This document shows, in pieces, positions 9,052-18,012 of a stretch of DNA of 64,000 nt. The notes under the pieces are model-generated. The model was not told the origin of the DNA and ran no database searches. It saw only the letters and a list, made by a program, of their open reading frames with translations. Origin of the DNA: Paraflavitalea soli (GTDB lineage: Bacteria; Bacteroidota; Bacteroidia; Chitinophagales; Chitinophagaceae); assembly GCF_003555545.1 (NCBI RefSeq), contig NZ_CP032157.1, positions 5,274,546-5,338,545 of the forward strand, read 5' to 3'. The position numbers and the translations under genes are program-made. Every line of letters starts with the position of its first letter. Within the stretch, counting starts at the first letter, position 1.

Positions 9052-9411
9052 ATGAGTTGGTACCTGTCTAAGATCGTTTACCAGATCATTTGCGGAGAAG
9101 GCAACCACAAGCCTCAGTTTGATGAACAGCTAAGGCTGGTGGAAGCGGATGATGAGGCCACGGCTTTTGCCAAAGCACAGGCGATGGGTGAGCAGGAACA
9201 GGAAATGTTCTTCAACCAACAGGAAAAACTGGTGCAATGGAAATTCATCAATGTAAGTGAACTCTATAAGTTATCGGCCCTGATCGATGGGGCGGAACTG
9301 TATTCACGAGTGGAGGAGGCTGACAATGCGGGGGTGTACATTGAACTGGTCCATAAGAAGGCAGCGCATATCCGTAGCAATATTACGCACCGGTTCCTGG
9401 AATTGTTTTGA
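9052..9411 (+). CDS. DUF4288 domain protein
   Basis: The product is a 119-residue soluble protein beginning MSWYLSKIVYQIICGEG, the conserved opening of DUF4288 proteins. It contains FDEQLRLVEADDEATAFAKAQAMG and FINVSELYKLSALIDGAELYSR, both typical of the family. The function is unknown. It lies 38 bp downstream of the LiaF-like gene and upstream of the LytS-type kinase, so it may be co-transcribed with the former. There is no signal peptide, so it is probably cytoplasmic. Confidence 0.8.
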   Translation: MSWYLSKIVYQIICGEGNHKPQFDEQLRLVEADDEATAFAKAQAMGEQEQEMFFNQQEKLVQWKFINVSELYKLSALIDGAELYSRVEEADNAGVYIELVHKKAAHIRSNITHRFLELF

Positions 9412-9426
9412 AGAAAGGCGGAAAAA

Positions 9427-9460
9427 GGCAACGAGGCAACTAGGCATCGAGGCAATGAGG
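9427..9460 (+). repeat. Degenerate 8-bp tandem repeat
   Basis: About four imperfect units of GGCAACGA / GGCAACTA / GGCATCGA / GGCAATGA lie in the spacer before the histidine kinase. Related units, in inverted orientation, lie at 59297-59330. Confidence 0.65.
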
Positions 9461-9502
9461 GACGAATGGCACGATTAACTGCTAACAATAAAAATCTGAC
9501 AC

Positions 9503-10540
9503 TTGGCTACATCGCCATTAGGAACGAATAAGAACAAGCTGATCTTTGCCGGCTGCTGGCTGGTATGGTCGATCGTGCAGGTGGCGCTGCTGCAAAACTG
9601 GCAATTGCCCTGGCCCGTGGCTGTTATGGATGCTGCAGTCTCCAACTTCTTATTGGCAGGCATTTGTTTATTGGTGAGTAATAATATGCGGTATTACCGG
9701 CCGCGAAAAGGCAAGTATATCTATATCCTGGTACTTTGTGCAGCTGTGAGCGGCCTGTGGGTACTGGCAGTGAAATTCGCTTTGCAAGAGCTATCGGCCG
9801 GTGATGAGGGGTATCTATCCTTCGTGCAGATCTCGATGCCTATCCGTTTTACGATCGCCTTACTGGCTACAGGATGTATGTCGCTCATCAGTGAGCTCTG
9901 GTACGCGCAGGAAGAGCAAAAAGAAACTGAACAAAGAAGCATCGCAGCTTCACAGCTGGCCAAAGATGCAGAACTGTACAAATTGAGACAGCAGCTGCAA
10001 CCTCATTTTCTGTTCAACAGTCTCAACTCGATCAGTGCACTGGTAACCAGCCGGCCGGAACAAGCCAGGAAGATGATACAACAGTTGTCGGATTTCTTAC
10101 GGGGCACGCTGAAGAAGGAAGAAAATCAATGGATCACGCTGGAGGAAGAACTGCAACATCTGGAGCTGTACCTCGACATCGAGAAGGTGCGCTTTGGGCA
10201 CCGGCTACATACGGAGCTGGTGTATGGCGAAGGGGTGTCTACGCAACGGATACCGCATATGTTATTGCAGCCGGTAGTGGAAAATGCGATCAAATTTGGG
10301 CTGTATGATACTACAGGAGATGTAACGATCACGCTATCGGCCTTAGTAATGGATGGGTACCTGCAAATAACGGTGAGTAACCCATTTGACCGGGCAACCT
10401 CATCGCCCAGACAGGGTACGGGGTTTGGCTTAAATTCGGTACAAAGGAGATTGTACCTGCTGTTTGCCAGGAACGATCTGTTGACGACTACAGCAGATGG
10501 GGACCTGTTTACCACGACCATTAAAATACCGCATATATGA
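9503..10540 (+). CDS. LytS/YehU-type sensor histidine kinase
   Basis: The product of 345 residues has an N-terminal membrane region with four hydrophobic helices (KLIFAGCWLVWSIVQVALL onward), then the His-kinase dimerisation domain with LRQQLQPHFLFNSLNSISAL, in which the conserved His of PHFLFN is the phosphorylation site. The ATPase domain follows, with the N box in LLQPVVENAIKFG and a G box in GTGFGLNSVQRRL. The start is read as TTG at 9503 because no ATG lies upstream in frame and the next ATG would remove the first helices. The stop overlaps the start of the response regulator by 4 bp (ATGA), so the two are translationally coupled. No extracellular sensor domain is present. Confidence 0.9.
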   Translation: MATSPLGTNKNKLIFAGCWLVWSIVQVALLQNWQLPWPVAVMDAAVSNFLLAGICLLVSNNMRYYRPRKGKYIYILVLCAAVSGLWVLAVKFALQELSAGDEGYLSFVQISMPIRFTIALLATGCMSLISELWYAQEEQKETEQRSIAASQLAKDAELYKLRQQLQPHFLFNSLNSISALVTSRPEQARKMIQQLSDFLRGTLKKEENQWITLEEELQHLELYLDIEKVRFGHRLHTELVYGEGVSTQRIPHMLLQPVVENAIKFGLYDTTGDVTITLSALVMDGYLQITVSNPFDRATSSPRQGTGFGLNSVQRRLYLLFARNDLLTTTADGDLFTTTIKIPHI

Positions 10541-11271
10541 TCAAGGCGCTTGTTATAGATGATGAACCATTGGCGCGTTCCATTATACTGGAATATTTAC
10601 GGGTACATACGAATATTACGGTGGTGCAGGAATGCAGTGACGGATTTGAGGGAGTGAAGGCTATTCAGCAACACCAGCCACAACTGATCTTTCTGGATGT
10701 ACAAATGCCCAAGATCAATGGGTTTGAAATGCTGGAACTGATCGAGCAGCCACCTGCTGTTATTTTTACCACGGCCTTCGATGAATTTGCAATCAGGGCC
10801 TTTGAAAGTCATGCGGTAGATTATCTGCTGAAACCATTCAGCCAGGAGCGGCTGGATAAAGCTATCCAGAAATGGATGGACCAACGCCAGCCGGTAACCC
10901 CCGCGGCTCCACTGCTGGAAACGGCCTCGCTATCGCCGCAACAAAGTCAGCGGATCGTGGTGAAAACGGGGGGCAGGATCAGGATCATTCCTATAGAAGA
11001 TGTGGATTACCTGGAAGCGGCAGACGATTATGTAAAGATCCATACTTCGGAAGGAGGTTTCCTGAAGAATAAAACGATGGCGCATTTTGAAAAGATGCTG
11101 GATGGGGCGCAGTTTGTACGCACACACCGCTCTTATATCGTGAATGTACAACGCATTACGCGGCTGGATGTACATGAAAAGGAAAGCTGGCTGGCGCTGC
11201 TGACCACGGGGGTGCGGGTGCCGGTAAGCAAAGCAGGGTATGCGAAATTAAAAGAATCGCTGGGGTTGTAG
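10537..11271 (+). CDS. LytTR-family response regulator
   Basis: The product of 244 residues has a receiver domain with the acidic pair in VIDDEPLAR, the phospho-acceptor Asp in PQLIFLDVQMP (about residue 54), TTAFDEFAIRAFE and Lys in DYLLKPF. A LytTR DNA-binding domain follows (RIRIIPIEDVDYLEAADDYVK to VQRITRL and VPVSKAGYAKLKESLGL). It works with the preceding LytS-type kinase, with which it overlaps by 4 bp. LytTR regulators bind tandem direct repeats upstream of their targets; no target is recognisable here, although the LiaF-like gene nearby is a candidate. Confidence 0.93.
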   Translation: MIKALVIDDEPLARSIILEYLRVHTNITVVQECSDGFEGVKAIQQHQPQLIFLDVQMPKINGFEMLELIEQPPAVIFTTAFDEFAIRAFESHAVDYLLKPFSQERLDKAIQKWMDQRQPVTPAAPLLETASLSPQQSQRIVVKTGGRIRIIPIEDVDYLEAADDYVKIHTSEGGFLKNKTMAHFEKMLDGAQFVRTHRSYIVNVQRITRLDVHEKESWLALLTTGVRVPVSKAGYAKLKESLGL

Positions 11272-11295
11272 CGTGGGGGCTTCCTTAGAGAACTT

Positions 11296-11336
11296 CAAAA
11301 GGGTGAGCCGCCCTCCAAGGGCGACCCACCCTTTTG
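11296..11336. repeat. REP-like palindromic element, copy 1
   Basis: An imperfect 41-bp palindrome with outer arms CAAAAGGGTG / CACCCTTTTG. The 30-bp core at 11301-11330 matches copy 2 (22541-22570) at 27 of 30 bases and copy 3 (24731-24760) at 26 of 30. It could also act as a terminator for the LytTR gene. Confidence 0.75.
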
Positions 11337-11339
11337 ATG

Positions 11340-11366
11340 GCTTCGACAGGCTCAGCCTGACAGCCG
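11340..11366. repeat. Dispersed CTTCGACAGG-type element
   Basis: A short self-complementary segment (CTTCGACAGGCTCAGCCTG, then ACAGCC) directly follows REP copy 1. Similar CTTCGAnA segments follow copy 3 (near 24762) and occur at 21733. This type of sequence is known as a common intergenic repeat in Bacteroidota genomes. Confidence 0.5.
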
Positions 11367-11755
11367 TCAAGCTGACAATTCAACGATATTGAATCTATAG
11401 TATTGATTTGCAAGCTTTCTGACTAAAATCTACCTACTCCATTTTTGCGTATATGGTTATTGATTGAGGATTCTGCCAGTAGTTGAGCCGTACAGTTTTA
11501 TGGGACTGTCGGCGATTGTAGTTTATACCCCACACCTAAATAAAACAGCATGGGCAGATTCCTACTATTTAAAAAGAGCTTTCTTTTTTCAATTTTTCCA
11601 TGTAATCTTGCGCTGGTTAAGTACGTTTCGGGCATAGCCAACACCTTATTGTTCGTACCCTCTAAAGCCCGGATATCCCATTCAAAAATTCCTGATAAGT
11701 ATGCGGGTTCATTTGTCCTGATCCACATCTGTTTGAGAACGTCAAACCACACCAC
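11367..11755. other. Intergenic region upstream of the ECF sigma gene
   Basis: About 390 bp with no convincing gene on either strand. Short frames exist on both strands (for example 11498-11755 minus) but lack recognisable features. The region should hold the sigma-factor promoter; no clear TAnnTTTG element was located. Confidence 0.5.
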
Positions 11756-12370
11756 ATGACCAAAGCATTATCTGATCAGGATATCATTGCCTTATTTAAG
11801 CGTGGGGAACACGAGGCTTTCAACCATCTTTTCCGGCTGCACTACCGGCCGCTGGTATATTATGGCAACCAGCTGGTTAATGATGAACAGGAAGCGGAAG
11901 ACATTGTAGTGGATACATTTGTAAAGCTCTTACGTAAACGCGCTGATTTTGATAACCTCAAAGACATCAAGGCCTTTTTATTTGTCTCGGTGAGGAACGC
12001 CTGCTATGATTACCTGCGCTATATGCAGCGCCATGAGACCTCGCACCAGGAACTTTTTTATTTAGCCGGCAAACAAGAAATTATGGAGGACAATGAAATG
12101 ATCAAAGCCAAGGTATTGCAGGAGATCTATAACGAGATCGAAAACCTGCCCGGGCAATGTCAGAAAGTGTTCAAGTATATATTCTTCCATGGACTCAGTA
12201 CAGACCAGATTGCCAACGAGATGGATATCAGTGCGCAGACGGTATTGAACCAAAAAACACGGGCATTAAAGCTGCTTCGTTTGTCGCTGCTGAAGAAAGA
12301 CCTGCTGCCAACGGCGGTTACGTTCTATTTCCTGGCTGTTATTTTCCACCAGCTCACTTCTTCGTTGTAA
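11756..12370 (+). CDS. ECF RNA polymerase sigma factor (FecI-like)
   Basis: The product of 204 residues has sigma region 2 (AFNHLFRLHYRPLVYYG, then EAEDIVVDTFVKLLRKR) and region 4 (YIFFHGLSTDQIANEMDISAQTVLNQK), the typical Bacteroidota RpoE/FecI layout. It is followed by a FecR anti-sigma gene and a SusC with an STN domain. In such systems the outer-membrane receptor signals through FecR to release the sigma factor, which transcribes the susCD operon. The C-terminus carries an extra hydrophobic stretch (PTAVTFYFLAVIF) that could be membrane-associated. The ATG at 11756 gives the standard N-terminus. Confidence 0.93.
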   Translation: MTKALSDQDIIALFKRGEHEAFNHLFRLHYRPLVYYGNQLVNDEQEAEDIVVDTFVKLLRKRADFDNLKDIKAFLFVSVRNACYDYLRYMQRHETSHQELFYLAGKQEIMEDNEMIKAKVLQEIYNEIENLPGQCQKVFKYIFFHGLSTDQIANEMDISAQTVLNQKTRALKLLRLSLLKKDLLPTAVTFYFLAVIFHQLTSSL

Positions 12371-12579
12371 GCTCCCCGACAGGAAGCCTGCGCCCGGGAC
12401 GCGGATAAGTTCTAACTATCGCAAAGTGTGGCAGTTATGGTTATTGCCCGGGCGGGGAAAACCTGCTAAAAAAAATCTTTCCCTTTCTTTTGGTTAAATG
12501 CAAGATCGCATCGTGGTATATTATGTAATTGTTAAACAGGAGGCTGTGCATAACTGTGCAGCATTTACAACAAAAGGCC

Positions 12580-13806
12580 ATGGATCATACAATAGATGAA
12601 TTGATCATAAAGTATTTGTCCGGTACATTAACGGAAGAAGAACAGGTGCTGCTGGATGAGTGGAAGGCGCTGCCTCAAAATCGTTTATTGCTTGACCAGT
12701 TGAGCAATGGAGATTGGGTAAAGCGGGAGTTGCAGAAAATTGGCCAGGTTAAAGAAGAGCAGGCGTATAACAAGCTAAGCCAGATATATGCGCAGCAACA
12801 GGCGCCGGTGAGGATGCAGCCAAAGAGACCCAGAACGGGCTGGTGGCTGGCAGCAGCATCGCTGGTGTTGTTCCTCGGAGCGGGCAGCTGGTGGCTGTGG
12901 AGCCGTGGTTCCGGGAAAGCGGCCCCGGTTGAACTGGCCAAATCGGACGACCGGTTTAAAAATGATGTACAGCCTGGCGGCAACAAGGCCCGGCTGCTAT
13001 TGGCCGACGGTACGGAGATCGTGTTGGACAGCGCCGGCAAGGGGTTATTGACCCAACAGGGCGGCGCCAAAGTGATCAAGACGGACAATGGCGGGATCGA
13101 GTACCAGCAGGGAGCCGGCATGGGAAACAAGGAAGGGGTGGTTTACAATACTGTTTCAACGCCCAAGGGCGGGCAATATATGATCGCTTTACCGGATGGA
13201 AGCAAGGCCTGGTTGAATGCTTCTTCCACGCTTCGCTTTCCTACGGCCTTTACGGGTGAACAACGGGTGGTGGAGCTTACGGGCGAGGGGTACTTTGAAG
13301 TACAACCGATGGCCTCCGGCAACCAAGGCACCCGAAAAGCAAAGAAACCTTTTATTGTACAGGCAGGAAATGTAAACGTGGAAGTATTGGGTACTCATTT
13401 TAACGTGAACGCCTATACCGACGAAGATGTGATCAAAACGACTTTACTGGAAGGGGCTGTAAAAGTAGTAAACAGCCATACTACGGGGTTATTAAAGCCG
13501 GGTGAACAGGCGCAGGCCTTCCGGCAAGGGACGCTGAAGACAGTAAAGCAGGCGGACCTGGAACAAACGATGGCCTGGCATAACGGGGTATTTGCGTTCC
13601 GGAATGCCCCGGTGCTTGCTATTATGCGGCAGGCGCAACGCTGGTATGATATTGAGGTGGTGTATGCGGGTAAGGTAAATAAAGAGCAAACTTTAAACGG
13701 AGACATCCCGCGGAATGTGGCCTTGTCTCAGCTATTGAAAATATTAGAAGCTACGGGATCTGTTCATTTCCGCATTGAGGGAAAAACGGTAACTGTGATG
13801 CCATGA
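12580..13806 (+). CDS. FecR-family anti-sigma factor
   Basis: The product has 408 residues. A cytoplasmic N-terminal domain (DHTIDELIIKYLSGTLTEEEQVLLDEWK) is the sigma-binding part. One transmembrane helix (TGWWLAAASLVLFLGAGSWWLW) follows near residue 90-110, then the periplasmic FecR domain (VSTPKGGQYMIALPDGSKAWLNASSTLRFPTAF) and a C-terminal DUF4974 domain resembling the STN fold (NAPVLAIMRQAQRWYDIEVVY to ILEATGSVHFRIEGKTVTVMP). It should read the state of the downstream SusC and control the upstream sigma factor. The frame also extends to a TTG at 12529, but the ATG at 12580 gives the normal FecR opening and is preferred. Confidence 0.93.
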   Translation: MDHTIDELIIKYLSGTLTEEEQVLLDEWKALPQNRLLLDQLSNGDWVKRELQKIGQVKEEQAYNKLSQIYAQQQAPVRMQPKRPRTGWWLAAASLVLFLGAGSWWLWSRGSGKAAPVELAKSDDRFKNDVQPGGNKARLLLADGTEIVLDSAGKGLLTQQGGAKVIKTDNGGIEYQQGAGMGNKEGVVYNTVSTPKGGQYMIALPDGSKAWLNASSTLRFPTAFTGEQRVVELTGEGYFEVQPMASGNQGTRKAKKPFIVQAGNVNVEVLGTHFNVNAYTDEDVIKTTLLEGAVKVVNSHTTGLLKPGEQAQAFRQGTLKTVKQADLEQTMAWHNGVFAFRNAPVLAIMRQAQRWYDIEVVYAGKVNKEQTLNGDIPRNVALSQLLKILEATGSVHFRIEGKTVTVMP

Positions 13807-13943
13807 AAAATATGATAGGCGCGGGCCCTACCTTATTGGCCTTTGCTGGCAGGCAGGGCCCGGAAATCTGTTCAGGGACTATTTTATCAGAATGTGGAGC
13901 TATCCAATAAGCCTTTGACTAACCAAGGAGTTGCTAATCCACA

Positions 13944-14010
13944 AAAGGGGGAGTTCTGTGACGGTGCTCCCAACAACACCGGGGTGTCCTTCGATCTCCC
14001 CCTTTATTTT
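13944..14010 (+). terminator. Long hairpin, probable terminator after fecR
   Basis: Ten-base arms AAAGGGGGAG / CTCCCCCTTT pair perfectly across a 42-nt loop that contains an inner GGTG / CACC pairing, and are followed by ATTTTG. It probably ends the sigma-FecR transcript before susC. A second inverted repeat (CGGGCCCT... / ...AGGGCCCG) lies near 13820-13862. Confidence 0.55.
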
Positions 14011-14262
14011 GACCGGATATGATGAGGATCCGGTGAAAATAAGCAGACGGAGGACGCCCTTTTTTTTAAACATGCAGTGATAGTACCTAACCTTATGGAG
14101 GAGGTACCAGCGATATAAAGGCCGATGGTAGTAGCAATTTCAGGGACAGACTCGTGCAAGTAATACACTACTTTATTCTGCCCTCGACTCCCAGTCGGAT
14201 ATCAGTTGATGCATTGAATTGGACCATTAATCATTAACCTTACTATGAATTTTCGTTGACCC
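14011..14262. other. Intergenic region upstream of susC
   Basis: About 250 bp without a gene. It holds a run of eight T residues near 14060 but no clear stem before it. The susC promoter, presumably recognised by the cognate ECF sigma factor, should lie here. Confidence 0.4.
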
Positions 14263-14329
14263 GCTATCCGAACGGAACCCGTTTGGGTTTAGGATAGCTT
14301 GCAAACCTCCTTCTCAAAAAATGGTTTGC
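14263..14329 (+). promoter_or_regulatory. Two tandem stem-loops in the susC leader
   Basis: The first stem is GCTATCC (14263-14269) with GGATAGC (14292-14298), enclosing an inner AACCC / GGGTT hairpin at 14276-14289. The second is GCAAACC (14301-14307) with GGTTTGC (14323-14329). Both are perfect and adjacent, 57 bp before the susC start. They may be RNA structure in the untranslated leader. Confidence 0.5.
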
Positions 14330-14386
14330 CCGGGGCTCGTTAGAGCATAGGGCCAATGTTTCATGTAAATTAACCAATTCAACGCT

Positions 14387-17300
14387 ATGAAATGTTCAGC
14401 CCTGAAAGGGTGGGTACACCGATGCAATTACCACTCGCTACGTTTATGCGGTAAGCTAGCTACTACCCTACTCATTTTGTTTTGCTGCCAGGTGCAGGCG
14501 CAGGCCTTTGGCCAGGGAATTACCTTGTCGGTAAAAGACGCTCCTCCGGAACAGGTGTTCCGGGAACTGAAAAAACAGAGTGGCTATGGCTTTGTATATC
14601 CTTCGGAAGTGCTGACCCGGCTGAACCGGATAACGCTGACGGTGAACAAAGCGAGCCTGGAGGAGGTGCTGAACCAGGTGTTTAAGGGGCAGCCGTATAC
14701 GTACAGCATTATTGATAAAATAGTGGTGATCAAGCTGCGGGACGTGGCTGCCGAGCAGCCAGCGCGGCAGGGCGCATCGGCCCCTTTGCCGATCGATGTG
14801 ACTGGGAAGGTGACGAATGAAAAGGGGGAGCCACTACAAGGCGTGACCGTAACTGTAAAAGGCACGGACAAGATCACCTCCACGGATGCCGGCGGTGCTT
14901 TTACGATCAACAGTGTGGACCGGGAAGCTGTGCTGTTGTTTTCCAGTATTAATATGGAACCCTTTGAGCTGCGGGTGAGCGGCAAGAGTGACCTGGCGAT
15001 CCGCATGCGGGCCAAAGTGCGGGAACTGGATGATGTGACGGTGCTGGTGAATACGGGGTATGAAAAGGTGCCGAAGGAAAGGGCGACGGGAAGCTTTGAG
15101 TTTGTGAATAAGGAAGAATTGAACCGCCGGGTAGGCACTGACATACTTAGCCGGCTGGAAGGAGTAACTACCAGCCTATTTTTCGACAGGCGCGATCTCT
15201 CTGCCGGTCAAAGTACTGTTCCTCTTAACAATGTAATAATACGTGGACTCAGTACCCTATCCGGTTCGCTGAAATCACCACTGATCATTGTCAACAATTT
15301 GCCGTATGACGGAAACATTAATAATATCAATCCAAACGATGTAGAAAATATTACAATTTTAAAAGATGCTGCGTCGGCCTCCATTTATGGAGCAAGAGCA
15401 GCCAATGGTGTTATTGTAATTACGCTTAAGCAGGGGCAATTCAATCAGCCTCTCCATCTGACCCTAAACACAAATCTTATTATTACTGAAACACCCGACT
15501 TGTTTCATTTCCCTAAAATGTCCTCAGCAGAGTTCGTTGATATCGAAACTTTTTTATTTAACAAAGGCTTTTATAATAGTACAATCAATAATGTCCGTTT
15601 CAGACCCGCTATTTCTCCCGCAATTGAAGTCTTATTAAGAAAACGCGCTGGTTTAATTTCAGCCGCTGATTCGGCGGCACAGCTGGATGCATTTCGAAAC
15701 ACTGATGTTCGTAATGATTTTGAAAAGTATATATACCGGAATGCCATCAATCAACAGTACGCTTTAAACATGAACGGAGGCAGCGATAAATATAAATATT
15801 CATTGTCCGGAGGATTCGATAAGAATAAACTTCCATTGGTCGGCAACGATTACAACAGAGCTACTATTTCATCGGAGAACGTTTTTATGCCTTTAAAAAA
15901 GCTCACCGTCCAAGTGGGGATCAGATTCACCAATTCATTAACCGAAAACAATAGCCTGGGAAATATCGGCACTGCCGGCTATAATTACAGGACATTTACC
16001 GGCGGCGCCCAGAATCTTTACCCCTATGCACAATTTGCTGACGCAAGTGGTAATCCACTCACTATTGCCAAAGATTGGAGAGAAGGCTATACCGACACTG
16101 CCGGGGCCGGTAAATTATTGAATTGGAAATATAGTCCCCTGAATGAGTTGAATAACGCCGACAACACAAACCGGGAACAGGAAATTGTTTTGAGCACCAG
16201 CATAAATTATAAGATCAATAGCCAATTCAATGCAGGGATAATGTATCAATACCTGTCTGCAAATGCAGAAGTTAAAAGATATTATAATGAACAAACTTAT
16301 TTTACCCGCAATCTGATCAACCTTTACACGCAAATTCAAGGCAATAATGTCATTTACAATATTCCAAGGGGAGGGATTCTCGATCTCATTAATAATAAAG
16401 TAAGATCGCATGTCGCAAGAGGACAGTTGGATTTCAATCAAAACTGGAATGGTAAACATCAGGTGAATGCATTGGCAGGCGGAGAGATCAGAGAAAAGAT
16501 AGCAACCAATAATGGCAGCAGAAGCTATGGCTATAACGAAAATACACTCTCTATCGGGCAAGTTGATTACGTTAACCGATTTATACGATATGGGAATAGA
16601 GGATCTGCTCAGGTTCCAGCAGGCTCTGTAGGTTATGGGAAGTTGACAGATCATTTCGTATCGCTGTTTGCCAATGCCTCTTATACCTATGACAGCCGTT
16701 ATACTCTATCTGCCAGTGCAAGAAGGGACGCAGCCAACTTAGTAGGGGTAGACATTAATGATAAATGGAAGCCGTTTTGGTCAGCGGGGGCTGCCTGGAA
16801 CATATCTAATGAAGACTTCTTTAAATCAAATATTATCTCTCATTTAAGATTCAGGGCTAATTACGGATATGAAGGGAATGTCAATAACCTGCTCTCCCCC
16901 TATACGATCATATCATACGAGTCTGCAATCAATAGCCCTGTCAATCTACCATTTGCGAACATCACTACTCCAGCCAATCCCGGCCTAAGCTGGGAAACCA
17001 TTAAGCAGATGAATGTAGGAGTAGACTTCAGACTGGCCGGGAACAGGATTGGAGGGAGTATTGATTACTACAGGAAGAATTCTAACAACCTGATATTAAG
17101 TGCACCCATTGATCCTACAACCGGTGTCGGGAGTGTTGAAAAAAATAGTGCCAGCATGACAGGCACCGGAATAGATATCATGATCAATTCTTTGAATATA
17201 AATTCACTGAATTTTAAATGGAACACCGAATTAACCCTCAGTCATGTCACCAATAAAGTAACTGATTACTTATTGGATGATACCTATTTCCCGATAGGGT

Positions 17301-17995
17301 CAATTGTGTCACAAAGTGGCAATACAATAAGACCTATTAAGGATATCTCACCTTATGCATTATTCAGTTACCCTTTTGGAGGGCTTGACCATAATAGCGG
17401 TGATCCACTCGGTTATTTAGGAAAAGAGCTTAGTACAGACTACTTCGCCTTATCTGAACAGAACTTCGACACCTCCAATATCATCTACAATGGCTCCGCC
17501 ATACCGACAACTTTCGGAAACTTGAATAATAATTTCACCTATAAATCCTTCACACTTACTGTCAATATTAGATACAGCTTCGGTTACTATTTTAGAAAAA
17601 ACACCTTGATGTATTATAGTCTTTTTAATTCAGGAGTCACGCATCCTGATTATTCAAAAAGATGGAAAGAGCCTGGAGATGAACAAAAGACGAGTATTCC
17701 TTCAATGATTTATCCGATTTCAGAACCACGGCGGGATCAATTTTACGCATATTCATCGGCTAATGTGCTGAAAGGCGATAATATCCGGTTAGGCTATATA
17801 AGAGTGAGTTACGATATCAATAAATCGACACTAGGCAAGTTACCTGTCAAGGCTATCCAGGTATATGCGAATGTAGAAAACCTTGGAATACTCTGGCGTG
17901 CCAACAAAGCGGGTCTTGATCCAGACTATGATTCAGGCAATACGCCTTTTCCGCCTCCCAAACGAGTGGCATTGGGTGTAAAATTTGATTTTTAA
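14387..17995 (+). CDS. SusC/RagA TonB-linked outer-membrane receptor with STN domain
   Basis: The product of 1202 residues imports an oligomeric substrate across the outer membrane together with the SusD lipoprotein. The order is: signal peptide (LATTLLILFCCQVQAQA), STN domain (ITLSVKDAPPEQVFRELKKQ, ending YSIIDKIVVIKL) that signals to FecR, a carboxypeptidase-regulatory-like domain (VTGKVTNEKGEPLQGVTVTV), a plug with the SusC signature (NNVIIRGLSTL, VENITILKDAASASIYGARAANGVIVI), and a beta-barrel ending RVALGVKFDF. Base composition changes inside the gene: 14581-14640 has 32 G/C in 60, 15481-15540 only 24, and the AT-rich style continues through susD. This suggests the plug and barrel came with susD as a unit. 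The substrate is not deducible; no glycosidase lies alongside. Confidence 0.94.
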   Translation: MKCSALKGWVHRCNYHSLRLCGKLATTLLILFCCQVQAQAFGQGITLSVKDAPPEQVFRELKKQSGYGFVYPSEVLTRLNRITLTVNKASLEEVLNQVFKGQPYTYSIIDKIVVIKLRDVAAEQPARQGASAPLPIDVTGKVTNEKGEPLQGVTVTVKGTDKITSTDAGGAFTINSVDREAVLLFSSINMEPFELRVSGKSDLAIRMRAKVRELDDVTVLVNTGYEKVPKERATGSFEFVNKEELNRRVGTDILSRLEGVTTSLFFDRRDLSAGQSTVPLNNVIIRGLSTLSGSLKSPLIIVNNLPYDGNINNINPNDVENITILKDAASASIYGARAANGVIVITLKQGQFNQPLHLTLNTNLIITETPDLFHFPKMSSAEFVDIETFLFNKGFYNSTINNVRFRPAISPAIEVLLRKRAGLISAADSAAQLDAFRNTDVRNDFEKYIYRNAINQQYALNMNGGSDKYKYSLSGGFDKNKLPLVGNDYNRATISSENVFMPLKKLTVQVGIRFTNSLTENNSLGNIGTAGYNYRTFTGGAQNLYPYAQFADASGNPLTIAKDWREGYTDTAGAGKLLNWKYSPLNELNNADNTNREQEIVLSTSINYKINSQFNAGIMYQYLSANAEVKRYYNEQTYFTRNLINLYTQIQGNNVIYNIPRGGILDLINNKVRSHVARGQLDFNQNWNGKHQVNALAGGEIREKIATNNGSRSYGYNENTLSIGQVDYVNRFIRYGNRGSAQVPAGSVGYGKLTDHFVSLFANASYTYDSRYTLSASARRDAANLVGVDINDKWKPFWSAGAAWNISNEDFFKSNIISHLRFRANYGYEGNVNNLLSPYTIISYESAINSPVNLPFANITTPANPGLSWETIKQMNVGVDFRLAGNRIGGSIDYYRKNSNNLILSAPIDPTTGVGSVEKNSASMTGTGIDIMINSLNINSLNFKWNTELTLSHVTNKVTDYLLDDTYFPIGSIVSQSGNTIRPIKDISPYALFSYPFGGLDHNSGDPLGYLGKELSTDYFALSEQNFDTSNIIYNGSAIPTTFGNLNNNFTYKSFTLTVNIRYSFGYYFRKNTLMYYSLFNSGVTHPDYSKRWKEPGDEQKTSIPSMIYPISEPRRDQFYAYSSANVLKGDNIRLGYIRVSYDINKSTLGKLPVKAIQVYANVENLGILWRANKAGLDPDYDSGNTPFPPPKRVALGVKFDF

Positions 17996-18012
17996 AATAC
18001 TAATACGCTTAT

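Noticed and set aside
11498-11755. 85-codon minus-strand frame upstream of the sigma factor
   Set aside because: No signal, domain or start-site support; it covers the region needed for the sigma-factor promoter.
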